Assembly (NCBI RefSeq): GCF_963082655.1
Contig: NC_081555.1
Location: 175,559,896 to 175,623,895 of the forward strand
Reading direction: 5' to 3'
Length of the DNA stretch: 64,000 nt
From: Stomoxys calcitrans
Taxonomy: Eukaryota; Arthropoda; Insecta; Diptera; Muscidae
The position numbers and the translations under genes are program-made. Shown one piece after another: positions 47,069 through 58,037 of this stretch; the first letter of the stretch is position 1; each line of letters begins with the position of its first letter. The notes under the pieces are model-generated. The model saw only the letters and a list, made by a program, of their open reading frames with translations. It had not been told where the DNA came from and searched no databases.

Positions 47069-49591
47069 CTATTGTCTGTTGGCAACTAAATGTTCTCTTC
47101 TGCTGTGCTTGTTGACTGTGTGGCGGTATACCTTCGCGCAGCTTTCTATATCTTTCTTGAAATTCATTCTCTCGTCAGGCGGTAAGTCGATGATATGCAA
47201 CATCTCGAGAGTGAATCTTCGTCTGTAATTATTCTCTTGAGCTAAGATGTCCACATCGTTGAGGTTTGGCTTATGACCAGTCAATGCACAGTGGGCTGCT
47301 AGTGCAGTTTTCTGCTCGATTGGTCTATTATTGGCTTTTTGGTCAGATTTATGTGCAGATAACCTAGTTTTCAATTTCGTCATGGTAGTGCCAATATATG
47401 CCATCGGGCATATATTGGACTTGTCGCCGTTACATCTAATTTTATATACCACGTTTGATTTTTCCTCATTTTTAATTTTACATTTTGTCTTGCTGAATAA
47501 TTCATTCACAGTTTTGCCTGTTTTTAATGCGAGATGGTATTTGTCCTTGTCGTATAGATTTGATTTGCCAAATCTTTCGGAGAATCCTTGTATGTATGTT
47601 AGCGATTTATAAATTTTTCCTTTTGTAGGCTGCTCTCCGTCTATGATTTTTCCAAGACGTTCCTTGGCCTTGCCTAATAGTGAATTAATTGTCCAATTAG
47701 GGAAGTCGTTGGCTCTAAGAATTGCCTTTATTTTCCTCTCATTGTCAGGATGAAAGTCTGGATCACTAATGCTAAATACTCTTCTTATAAAATTCGTTGC
47801 TGTGTTTGTTATTACTCTCTTGTGGTGTTTAGAGTAAAAATTGATTAATCTTCCGGAAGCCGTCGATTTTTGATACCAATCTATTTTTAGCTGGTTGCCA
47901 TGTCTATAAACTACCGAGTCCAAATAAGGTAGTTTGCCATCATATTCTTCTTCCTTCGTAAATTGGATGTAGTTGTTGAAGGAGTTCAGAGTCTTCAGCG
48001 TCTCTGCCACGTCTGATTTCTTCAAAATCGCGAAAATGTCGTCTACATATTTTGTCAATATCTTAGGTTTTCTTATTTTGTCAAATGTGTTATTGAGAAG
48101 TTCCTCCATTACGATGTCAGCAATAATGGGTGAAGCGGGTGATCCCATTGGCATTCCTCTAAGCTGTTCATACAACTTGTCATCGTATTTAAAATATCTG
48201 CTGTCCTTAATGCAGAATGTTAGAATTTCCTTGAAAATTTCCCTTGGAATATTGGTATATTTTTCAATCTCGTCCCATTTATTCTCAATTGTCTGGAGTG
48301 CTAAATTTATTGGAATACTTGGGAACAAGGACACCACGTCAAAAGATACTAAAACTTCGTCATTTTCTATGGTCATGTTCTTTATCTTAGCTTTAAAGTC
48401 CACTGCGTCTTTCACATTATATTTGGAATCCTTGGTGATATTTTTCAAAATATTCACTATGTACCTACATAGATGATAGGACGGCGCGTTTATTGATGAA
48501 CATATTGGTCTCAACGGTGTACCTTCTTTATGGATCTTTGGGAGTCCATATATTCGAGGGGCCAATGCGGTCTTGCTGGTCAATTTATTCTTCTCCTGGA
48601 TGCTGATAAGATTCAAGTTGTGAAGTTTATCCACCAATTTGTTGTTCCTTGTCTGTAGCCTAGATGTTGGGTCAATCTTTAAGCGCCTATACATACACAT
48701 ATCGTGTATTATTGCCTTCATTTTTTGCTCGTAGTCATCTTTGTACAAAGCCACTGTCTTTCCTCCCTTGTCTGCCGTTAAAATTAATAAATCCTCATTC
48801 TCCTTTAAATATTTTCTCGTTTGAGACACTGTGTCCACCACATATTTGTCTCTCATGCTCATCTTTGACTTTCGTAAGTGATCGTCTATCAATGTTGTAA
48901 GCTTGGTTCTTCCCATCTCCTGTTCCTCTCTATTCTCTATAGTTTGTACACACTCCTCTCCCTCTGCAATGACTTGCAAGAGTGGAAAGTTCTTGTTGGT
49001 GTGTGGGAGAGCGTGTTTCGGACCTAAAGAGAGAATCCATTGTACGTTCGTTGGTATCTCTCGCTCTGTTTTATTCACAAACCACACGTCGTTGCGTCTA
49101 ATGTTGAGGGCCTTGTCTTGTCGTTGTGTGAGTGCCTGTAGTTTCTTTATGTGTGTTGTCTTGCTCTTGCTAACATTGCCCTTGTAGAGAGTAAGCTCAC
49201 TGTCGAGGTATTGTAGGAAATCATCTTGAGTCAGTAGTTCTCCTAGCTTAGTCTTTGTATTCTCTACTTTCTCTTTAAAAGAGTGGATTTGCTTGTGTTT
49301 GTATTGTATTAGAAGTTTTAATACTTTCGTGTGAAAGTTGTGAATGTACCTGTGTAATGTTTTCTCAATATTTGGCGGGATTTTCTTGGTTTTGTGTGTT
49401 TGGAAGATGTTGTTAGTGTGTTTGGTTGCATTGATTATGAAGTTTGGTATGATGCCTGTTCTCTTACATTTTATTAAAAATGTTACAGATGTTTTGAGCT
49501 TGGCTATTTGTTTTTGGTGTTTCGAATATTGCTGGGCCGTTCTGTATGTGTGCTCATTGTACTTTTGTTTGATGTTTTTGTATATTGTCAT
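47069..49591 (-). CDS. Penelope-like element polyprotein (RT plus GIY-YIG endonuclease)
   Basis: 840-residue intact ORF; the start is taken at MTIYKN (49591) because upstream codons lie in the inverted partner copy. An N-terminal basic, partly coiled region (1-215) is followed by the PLE-specific DKG motif (TADKGGKTV, about residue 274), GLPKIHK (about 349-355), RT motif A VSFDVVSLFPSIP (catalytic Asp about 418), motif B GMPMGSPASP (about 479-488) and motif C YVDD (515-518). A linker then leads to a C-terminal GIY-YIG-type nuclease: VYKI (715), paired Cys, YIG (732-734), RLSAHK and a Glu in LEMLHI. The RT would copy element RNA at a nick made by the nuclease. No stop or frameshift and all catalytic residues are seen, so it may be functional or very recently inserted. 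Host promoter context is unknown. Confidence 0.95.
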   Translation of the reverse strand: MTIYKNIKQKYNEHTYRTAQQYSKHQKQIAKLKTSVTFLIKCKRTGIIPNFIINATKHTNNIFQTHKTKKIPPNIEKTLHRYIHNFHTKVLKLLIQYKHKQIHSFKEKVENTKTKLGELLTQDDFLQYLDSELTLYKGNVSKSKTTHIKKLQALTQRQDKALNIRRNDVWFVNKTEREIPTNVQWILSLGPKHALPHTNKNFPLLQVIAEGEECVQTIENREEQEMGRTKLTTLIDDHLRKSKMSMRDKYVVDTVSQTRKYLKENEDLLILTADKGGKTVALYKDDYEQKMKAIIHDMCMYRRLKIDPTSRLQTRNNKLVDKLHNLNLISIQEKNKLTSKTALAPRIYGLPKIHKEGTPLRPICSSINAPSYHLCRYIVNILKNITKDSKYNVKDAVDFKAKIKNMTIENDEVLVSFDVVSLFPSIPINLALQTIENKWDEIEKYTNIPREIFKEILTFCIKDSRYFKYDDKLYEQLRGMPMGSPASPIIADIVMEELLNNTFDKIRKPKILTKYVDDIFAILKKSDVAETLKTLNSFNNYIQFTKEEEYDGKLPYLDSVVYRHGNQLKIDWYQKSTASGRLINFYSKHHKRVITNTATNFIRRVFSISDPDFHPDNERKIKAILRANDFPNWTINSLLGKAKERLGKIIDGEQPTKGKIYKSLTYIQGFSERFGKSNLYDKDKYHLALKTGKTVNELFSKTKCKIKNEEKSNVVYKIRCNGDKSNICPMAYIGTTMTKLKTRLSAHKSDQKANNRPIEQKTALAAHCALTGHKPNLNDVDILAQENNYRRRFTLEMLHIIDLPPDERMNFKKDIESCAKVYRHTVNKHSRREHLVANRQ

Positions 49592-49594
49592 CTT

Positions 49595-51466
49595 ATAGAG
49601 AATAGAGAGGAACAGGAGATGGGAAGAACCAAGCTTACAACATTGATAGACGATCACTTACGAAAGTCAAAGATGAGCATGAGAGACAAATATGTGGTGG
49701 ACACAGTGTCTCAAACGAGAAAATATTTAAAGGAGAATGAGGATTTATTAATTTTAACGGCAGACAAGGGAGGAAAGACAGTGGCTTTGTACAAAGATGA
49801 CTACGAGCAAAAAATGAAGGCAATAATACACGATATGTGTATGTATAGGCGCTTAAAGATTGACCCAACATCTAGGCTACAGACAAGGAACAACAAATTG
49901 GTGGATAAACTTCACAACTTGAATCTTATCAGCATCCAGGAGAAGAATAAATTGACCAGCAAGACCGCATTGGCCCCTCGAATATATGGACTCCCAAAGA
50001 TCCATAAAGAAGGTACACCGTTGAGACCAATATGTTCATCAATAAACGCGCCGTCCTATCATCTATGTAGGTACATAGTGAATATTTTGAAAAATATCAC
50101 CAAGGATTCCAAATATAATGTGAAAGACGCAGTGGACTTTAAAGCTAAGATAAAGAACATGACCATAGAAAATGACGAAGTTTTAGTATCTTTTGACGTG
50201 GTGTCCTTGTTCCCAAGTATTCCAATAAATTTAGCACTCCAGACAATTGAGAATAAATGGGACGAGATTGAAAAATATACCAATATTCCAAGGGAAATTT
50301 TCAAGGAAATTCTAACATTCTGCATTAAGGACAGCAGATATTTTAAATACGATGACAAGTTGTATGAACAGCTTAGAGGAATGCCAATGGGATCACCCGC
50401 TTCACCCATTATTGCTGACATCGTAATGGAGGAACTTCTCAATAACACATTTGACAAAATAAGAAAACCTAAGATATTGACAAAATATGTAGACGACATT
50501 TTCGCGATTTTGAAGAAATCAGACGTGGCAGAGACGCTGAAGACTCTGAACTCCTTCAACAACTACATCCAATTTACGAAGGAAGAAGAATATGATGGCA
50601 AACTACCTTATTTGGACTCGGTAGTTTATAGACATGGCAACCAGCTAAAAATAGATTGGTATCAAAAATCGACGGCTTCCGGAAGATTAATCAATTTTTA
50701 CTCTAAACACCACAAGAGAGTAATAACAAACACAGCAACGAATTTTATAAGAAGAGTATTTAGCATTAGTGATCCAGACTTTCATCCTGACAATGAGAGG
50801 AAAATAAAGGCAATTCTTAGAGCCAACGACTTCCCTAATTGGACAATTAATTCACTATTAGGCAAGGCCAAGGAACGTCTTGGAAAAATCATAGACGGAG
50901 AGCAGCCTACAAAAGGAAAAATTTATAAATCGCTAACATACATACAAGGATTCTCCGAAAGATTTGGCAAATCAAATCTATACGACAAGGACAAATACCA
51001 TCTCGCATTAAAAACAGGCAAAACTGTGAATGAATTATTCAGCAAGACAAAATGTAAAATTAAAAATGAGGAAAAATCAAACGTGGTATATAAAATTAGA
51101 TGTAACGGCGACAAGTCCAATATATGCCCGATGGCATATATTGGCACTACCATGACGAAATTGAAAACTAGGTTATCTGCACATAAATCTGACCAAAAAG
51201 CCAATAATAGACCAATCGAGCAGAAAACTGCACTAGCAGCCCACTGTGCATTGACTGGTCATAAGCCAAACCTCAACGATGTGGACATCTTAGCTCAAGA
51301 GAATAATTACAGACGAAGATTCACTCTCGAGATGTTGCATATCATCGACTTACCGCCTGACGAGAGAATGAATTTCAAGAAAGATATAGAAAGCTGCGCG
51401 AAGGTATACCGCCACACAGTCAACAAGCACAGCAGAAGAGAACATTTAGTTGCCAACAGACAATAG
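49595..51466 (+). pseudogene. 5'-truncated PLE polyprotein
   Basis: 623 codons equal to residues 218-840 of the left ORF, including the DKG motif, all RT motifs, and the GIY-YIG nuclease. The N-terminal 217 residues are missing. The open frame extends a further 29 codons upstream into inverted left-copy sequence, which is not authentic. The first internal Met in a PLE context is MGRTKL at 49619. Catalytic residues are intact, but without a normal 5' part it is classed as truncated. Confidence 0.9.
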
Positions 51467-51596
51467 TTCGTGTAACAACTCATTAAATGTAATAGGAATT
51501 AAAGTTTCTTAAAAATTATTGTTTTTCTGTTTTTATTGTGTGATTCGTTTTTACTAAAATTTGTGTTTTTCTGTTTTTTTATTTAAATACAACTAG

Positions 51597-51633
51597 CCTT
51601 GAAAATGGTAGACGGAGTCTACCGAAATATTGG
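51597..51633 (+). ncRNA. Hammerhead-like motif in PLE 3' region (right copy)
   Basis: Same as the left copy: stem II 51607-51613 with 51617-51623 around GGA, and GAAA at 51624-51627. The first core box differs from the CUGANGA consensus. Both copies being identical means each end of the inverted pair carries the motif. Confidence 0.5.
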
Positions 51634-51711
51634 AGAAAAATAAAAGAAAAAAAACCTTAAATATTTGTGTTTTAATGGACCTATAGCCGATACAATACAA
51701 CAAAATTACAA

Positions 51712-52770
51712 CAAATTTCAACAAAATTTTCTATGAGCATCAAATCTAAACGAGTTTTTAAATAAAAATCGAATTGTAACGAATTTTTTTAAGTCGTGAA
51801 AACCCGAATTTACTTGGGCAAATGATTCCTTGTTTAATTTAATCCCCTAAATTATCCTTAAACTATGCAACAAATATTAGCAAAGTTTTAACCATCCACC
51901 TTCGAATGTTAAATTTTGATAAAATCTGTCATAAAAAACTATTGTGATTAAAAAATATTTATGAAAATCAAATTTCCAAAAAAAATTTCATTAAATCATA
52001 TTTCAAAAAAATTTTAAAATCAAAGTTCGACAACATTTTTTATTATAATGTAATTTCTATAAATTCAAATTTGGACGAAATTTTTTCATGATAATAAAAT
52101 TTTCTACAAAATTTTCCATGAAAATAAAGTTTCGACATTTTCTAGAAAATCAGTTTTGCCATTGATTTTTAGGAGATTTTAATTTTTACCCATATTTCTA
52201 TGGAAGTCAAATTTCACAAAAATTTTTTCAAATCAAACCTAAATTTTTATGAAAATTATTTTTGGTAGAATTTTAAATGGGCATATTGGGAAAATTTTCT
52301 ATTTAATGTCGAAGAAATTTTTCATAAGATTGTCTAATTTCGATTCTGAAAATATTTTTACGAAAAAATTATTTTTTTGCAAGTCAAATACGCATATTAG
52401 GAAAATTTTCTATTTAAATTCAAAGAAAATTTTAATGATATTATCAAATTTCGATTCTAAAAAATTGTTAGAATTTAATTTTCTATTAAAATAAAATTAA
52501 AAAATTAAATTTGAAAAAAAAAATCCACAAAAATTTTTAGCAAATCTAATTTTGACCATATTTTTCCTATAAATTCTATTTTTGATAATTTTCAATGAAA
52601 ATCACATATTGTCCAATATTGTCATCGTGTTCAATGGAAACCAGTTTCGACGATTTTTCTACCAAAAAGAACAATTTTACAAAATTTTCTGTGAAAGACA
52701 AGTTTTAATTAAAATAATCAAAAAATCATGAAAATTTTTTCGCTTTGCACAAAATTAAATGAAATCAACA
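51712..52770. repeat. Degenerate AT-rich tandem repeat, right of the PLE pair
   Basis: Diverged units of about 35 bp, pattern TTTCTATGAAAATCAAATTT then CGACAAAATTTT. Similar to 46470-46823. Short open frames lack meaning. Confidence 0.6.
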
Positions 52771-54180
52771 AAAAAAAAAACTTTTGAGGAATAAATTAAA
52801 TAAATTAAGTTAAGACATTAAACTTTTACCTTTAAATATCAAAGTTATTATATTTAAAAAACCCCTAAACTATGCTACAAATTTTCACAAATTTCTAACC
52901 AACAACCTAGGCAACACTAAAAACCTTATTTTTCCAATTTGATAGCAAAATAAAGATACACACAAGAGTTGGGGAGCAATAAAAATAACTTTTAAAACGT
53001 TTAAATAAGAGTACGTGCGTGTGTGTGTTTGTGGACTTAATAGTCAACTTGACCCCCATTTTTCCACCACACATATACGAAGTTTTAAGGCCACATATGT
53101 GTTCAGGAGTCTCCTTTTTATCACTCCACGAATAAATTCGATTTTTATTGCAGCAAAAGCGCTATTAGAGACTCTGGCTTAAAGACGCTTGATGCTTACA
53201 TTTATTTTATTAGATAAACTAAAACGTTACGTGAAAATGGGAATGAAGGTCAGTGAGAATCTTTAATACTGAAACCCATTTTACTCAAAAAGGATTGTAA
53301 AAACTTCTTCATTTTTAATTGCCTAAAAAATGGGCATTCTGTTTCCAACGACAATGCCATATCCTTGGTTATAAAATGCTTGGCAGACATTTTGGCTACC
53401 ATGTACTAAAAGTCCTTTAAACATTTTGTAGTCCCCAAAGAAATAGGAATCCCAATGCTGGTAGGGTTAAATAACTAACTGACTTATTCTTGACCTTGAA
53501 GTCTACGAAGACTGTATGCTCTGTGGTTATGTCATTTCTATGGCTGTTAGTAATGCCACTTTGGTGTATAATATAAGATTACCCAATCTCGCCTTCTTGC
53601 TCAACTAAACTAAATATTTCTAAAGAGATTGTTTATATAATTGGCTTATAAATTAAATTAATATAAGCATCCACCAGGAAGCATATTTTCGTATACATTT
53701 ATACAATACATCTTTTTTGAAATATTTTATTATGCCATACAATTTTAAAATACTCAGGCCATAAATAACTAAAAATAAGAAACACACACAAGACGTTTTT
53801 CCTGAACACTGGAATTTCTTCTTGTCGGCTGTTCAAACAAATTAGTGGATTATATGCAGCTGAATGTAAAATGTGTGCATACATATTTCCTTGTTGTTGT
53901 TTTATTTTCGTCATTTAATGATTATAAATAAAAATGTGTGTCAAAAAAAAATCAAAGCAAAAAATGTCAATGTTGCGAAATTTAAAAGCTTGGCTAAATA
54001 AAAATACAAATAATTTAAATAAAAAAATGTTTAAAGAATTTTCTGAACGTCTTTTGATGCATTTCTTTGTATATGATGATTTATAGTCGACAAAATATTC
54101 ATTTTATGTTTTAGATGTGTGCCAATATAACATTGTTTGTTCAGCCTATAAGTGTGCTATAGATTTTGATGTTATTATTT
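52771..54180. other. Unique AT-rich sequence, no gene recognised
   Basis: A short GT run near 53017. Frames of up to 71 codons have no known motif. Nothing else was seen. Confidence 0.5.
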
Positions 54181-54420
54181 TAAATTTTAACTACCGATTT
54201 TCGTGCAAAATTTACACCTTGTCACTCGAAAGTTAGCATGCTTTCAACAGACAGACATATAAAGAAACAAACGGACCGACAGAGGAACCGAGGACAGAGG
54301 AACCGACGACAGAGAAACCGAGGACAGAGGAACCGACGACAGATAAATAGGCAGACAGACAGATATATAAACAGACGGACATATAAACAGACAGACCCAT
54401 CAAAATTAACTGTGATAGTT
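54181..54420 (+). repeat. Family A distal tail with expanded CGACAGAGGAAC repeat
   Basis: GTGCAAAATTTACACC then CGAAAGTTAGCATGCTTTCA matches the distal part of family A. The usual CAGACGGACGGACAG tract has turned into four GACAGAGGAACCGA-type units (54285-54345) followed by CAGACAGAC. Confidence 0.75.
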
Positions 54421-54883
54421 ACAAATGTCAGCTGCATCAACAAATCTTTTTAGGCGCTGTGACCAGTCGAAATCTCTATACTGATGCTGAAGAACTTGGA
54501 TGTAGCGGGAGTCGAGAAATGGAATAATAAGCCCTTGTAAAGCCAAAGAAGTATTCGAGCTGGGCATAATCATACAAATCGATTTCCCTTTACTCACCGA
54601 CAGCCAAGACACTTGAGCCACTACTCTTTTTTCATGTGATGAACATCAGCTCAACGAAGTCAAGCCGTTTCATACGACCGCCCTCGTGACTTTTGATTTG
54701 GCCGAAGAAATTTGATACGACCAGCCCTGCCAAACTTTTTCAGGGCATCACCAACACGTCCCTTCCGCTGGGTTAAAAACATTGGACCACATAATTACGT
54801 CGGCCCCTCCACATATGCTACTTCAATTGGTAAGAAAGTCAGAAGTAGAAACAAAGTTCTTGAGTTATTAGCTAAATACTAAT

Positions 54884-55152
54884 ACCAAATTTCCCATGAA
54901 CATTCCATTAAGGAACAGGCGATATTTCTCTCATATGAGTGCAGTCCGTTTAAAGTTTAAGCTCAATGATAAGGGACCTCCTTTTTTATGCCGAGTCCGA
55001 ACGGGGTGTAGCATAGCGACACCACTTGATAGAGAAGTTTTAACATGGCAGGATACCTTACAAATTTAACCAACATTAGTAAGGGGATAACCGCCGCTGA
55101 GAATGTTGGCGTTCGACGTCATAGGCGGATATGCTAACCTCTGCGCCACGGG
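54884..55152 (-). mobile_element. tRNA-derived SINE, minus strand
   Basis: Tail (CCATGAACATTCCATTAAGG at the left) and body (GCATAGCGACACCACTTGAT) are present; the head ends CCGTGGCGCAGAGGTTAGC on the minus strand. The box B region is shortened (missing part of GGTTCGAATCC). A diverged copy; no clear target duplication. Confidence 0.88.
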
Positions 55153-55413
55153 ATGCTACCAACTAGCCTTGTTGTCTACATACAAAAAAATTGGACATCA
55201 GTGTTTAACTATAAGATCCGTTGTGGACTCGCCTGCTTAGCGACATGCAGTGGTAAAAGATTCAGACCGTCCCGAATTCTGCTCTACTAACTGCGATGTG
55301 CTGTCTACTCAGTTCTTATTTGGATAAAGCTGTATCTACTGGACTGTTATCACCATCCAAATTACCATCATACGTTACGTCAAAGATACGTTAGGTTGGA
55401 TCTACACTATCTA

Positions 55414-56229
55414 AAGGGTGATTTTTTTAGCAATTATCTTTTTGACAACACTGGTTTAAACAGCTCACGCACGTTTGTTGTTTTGTTTAACTGTCAAACA
55501 TCTTCAGTTTGGTCTATAATTTAACCATGAATCGTCTAAAAAACGAACAAAGCTTGCAAATTGTTGAAGTTTATTATCAAAATGATTGCTGTGTTAAGAA
55601 AGTTCATCGCGTGCTTCTTCCATTGAGTGACGAAGTTCAGTTTTGCCTTAATGTGTACATAAACAAGCAAAATGGTCGATTCTGGAGTGAAGATCAGCCA
55701 GAAGCATTGCAAAAGCTACCAACGCATCCAGAAAAAGTCACCGTTTGGCGCGGTTTATGGGCTGGCAGCATCATTGGACATGATGTGAATCGTAACGTAA
55801 CTCTTAATGATGAGCGCTATCGAGAGATAATATCCAACTTTTTTGCCCAAAATGAAAGAGCTTGACTTGCATGACATGTGGTTTCAACAAGACAATGGAC
55901 TTATTGAGAGGCGAGTTCGATGAATATTTTATTTCACGTTCGGGACCGTTCAATTAGCCGCCTATATCGTGCGATTTAACGCCTTTAAGACTTTTTTTGA
56001 GAGGCTATGCACATGTCTATACAGGATTGTCTTCCAATCAGCAATTATTGAAGCAATTATTCGTGACATACCGACCGAAATGTTGGAAAAAGTATGCTGA
56101 ATTTGGACTAAACGGATGAACCATTGGAGACGCAGTCACGGTCAACATTGGCATGAAATAATCCTCAAACATTAAATTATATGGGCCGTACTATCGATTC
56201 AATATATAGCTCCTAAAAAATCAACTCCT
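55414..56229 (+). pseudogene. Internally deleted DD41D (rosa-type) mariner, copy 2
   Basis: The left terminus AAGGGTGATTTTTTTAGC follows TA. The frame starts MNRLKNEQSLQIVEVYY at 55527, is deleted after VHRVLLP, and resumes LSDEVQF (first catalytic Asp kept) through RFWSEDQPEALQKLPTHPEK and ISNFF. It is then shifted; DMWFQQD is followed by another small deletion. The right terminus is AAAAAATCAACTCC. It complements the 45.5-46.3 kb copy, which keeps the other half of the catalytic domain. Inactive. Confidence 0.85.
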
Positions 56230-56470
56230 GTTGCTCGACAGCGAACGAGGTCAGAGTTCAAAGAGAAAAACTACATCAAACGGCGTATAAGGGGGTCCAG
56301 CAATATTATGTCAATTCCTACTGGGCTATGACTGATGCCAACTTGCAGGATGTGTGTCCTGCTTGTAACCAAGGATCACACATCACCAATTCAACTTCTC
56401 AGCCAATCCAACACGACTTAATATCAGATCGCTCAGGACGCATCATGGCCATGATATAAAACTCAGCTGT
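56230..56470 (+). pseudogene. C-terminal zinc-knuckle-like retrotransposon remnant
   Basis: Broken frame NSYWAMTDANLQDVCPACNQ then GSHITN and LISDRSGRI. This resembles the C-terminal CPxC...HDTNH block of jockey/LOA-type ORF2. Too short for certainty. Confidence 0.45.
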
Positions 56471-58037
56471 TTAAAGCCATTGCGCCTTAAAGTACACCTT
56501 TTTTAGAAATACAAATGCCAGTCCAAATATCATAAGTCACCTAAAAGAATGCTTAAATTGTATACAACCACAAAAACCTTAAAAACCCCACACTCAATAA
56601 TAGATGATTTACGTCCAACAATTGTGTGTAAAAAGTAACCAATACATTATTGACAAACATTTATTTATTTTTTTTTTTCATTCTTTTTCTCCCCTTTCGC
56701 AATTCAAGGCAAAATCTCAAAACTAAATTAATCTGAATGTCATTTAAATGTTACTGAATCCATCAAACGCCAAACAGAAAAACATTTCAATGTTGGCAAT
56801 ATACCAACCAATATCATGCCAATGCCAATGTGCTTGTATGGTTTGCCTTTTACAGCCTAAAAGCATGCTACAACAACGACAACGCATCAACAACCCTGAT
56901 AACTTACTGGCAACCTAATCAATTTTTATCAATAACTACAAACACACAGTTATTGTGGTTGGTTGTTGTTCATGTACTTTACTATACAAATGGAAATCCT
57001 TTCTGAAGGACATTTCTCAATATTCAATAACAAAAAGTCATATATCTTTGTTGTGTTTGTTGCTCCGTGCCTCTCTTGCCACCTTTCCTATTTCTAACGA
57101 TTTGGGGAGAAAGAAAAAAAAACAAAAAAACCCTTCAAACAAAAATCTCAGCATCATCTGATTGTAGGAGTAAATACACAATGCAAACACTCTTGAGTTA
57201 AGAGAGTAAAAAAGAGAGAGAGAGAGAAGGACAGAATACAGAAGAGAGGAAAAGTGGGGTGAGATGGCTATACAACAATATGGTATTAAAACAAATGATT
57301 GGCGCCTTTGCCACATCTACCCACCTCAGTTGAGGGCCCAAAACTTTGCTGCAATCCACTAACAGCGAAAAGCCAACATTTAAAAACATTAGTATTTTTT
57401 GGCTTAGGTTTAGGCCATGGTTTTTGAAAGAAAAAAAACCTATGTATATAGAATAGCCCTGGACAGAAGAACCAAAGCCATACAAGGCCTTTTGAAGTTC
57501 AAGCAAAAAAAAAATATGTTGGCATGCATTATTGTAGCCCCCAATGGCAACCATTCCAAATGTCTACATTGACTGTGCGCTAAGGGAGGAAAAATCAAAT
57601 CCAAACTGCATAACAGAACAAAGGATGGAAACGCAGATGTAAAATGTATCGCAGAGCAAGGGTTCAGGGTGCAAAGTGTTTTAGAATTACATATCCAACA
57701 TAAATCACCAGTCCGTGTATTTAAAAATTATGGTCCTGTGTGAACCACATTGGGCAGAGTTTAATTTTATTCTCATTTTTTTTTTTAATATCTAGCAATG
57801 GTATAAAAGTTAAATTTCTTTGAGCTCGAGATATCATATCGGAAGATTGCATAATACTTTTATCACATTCTTATGTTGAAATATTTGCCCTTGCGCCTAC
57901 ATATAGGCTACAGATTTAGTTTAAGTTCAGCCATGAAGTTTGTGTGTGTGTGTGTAGGTTTTTAAAACATTATTTTATTCGATTTGTTCCATTGAAGGTT
58001 TTTGGTTTTTCTTTTTTGTATTTGTATTTGTACTCAC
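56471..58037 (-). other. Probable first-intron sequence of the host gene
   Basis: On the minus strand this follows a strong splice donor at 58037. It contains a short (GA)n run near 57210 and a (GT)n run near 57943 and no recognisable coding exon. The intron must extend at least this far left, because no acceptor with a plausible exon was seen. Confidence 0.5.

Larger units (their letters stand above)
46824..49593 (-). mobile_element. Penelope-like element, left copy with complete ORF
   Basis: Minus-strand PLE of about 2.77 kb. It contains a complete ORF (47069-49591), a roughly 245-bp 3' region with a hammerhead-like motif, and almost no 5' leader: only two bases separate the ATG from the junction with the inverted partner. 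Its 3' 2118 bp (46824-48941) are the inverted equivalent of the plus-strand copy 49594-51711. The 652 bp 48942-49593 exist only in this copy and form the loop of the inverted repeat. No target duplication is evident. Confidence 0.92.
49594..51711 (+). mobile_element. Penelope-like element, 5'-truncated inverted copy
   Basis: 2118-bp plus-strand PLE copy starting at TATAGAGAATAGAGAGG and ending ...CAAAATTACAA, exactly the 3' part of the left copy. The encoded protein is the same residue for residue over 623 codons. It is joined head-to-head to the left copy with a possible TATA microhomology at the junction. Confidence 0.93.

Noticed and set aside
47973..48476. 167-codon frame opposite the PLE ORF
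   Set aside because: Antisense shadow of the RT region; it occurs in both PLE copies for that reason only.
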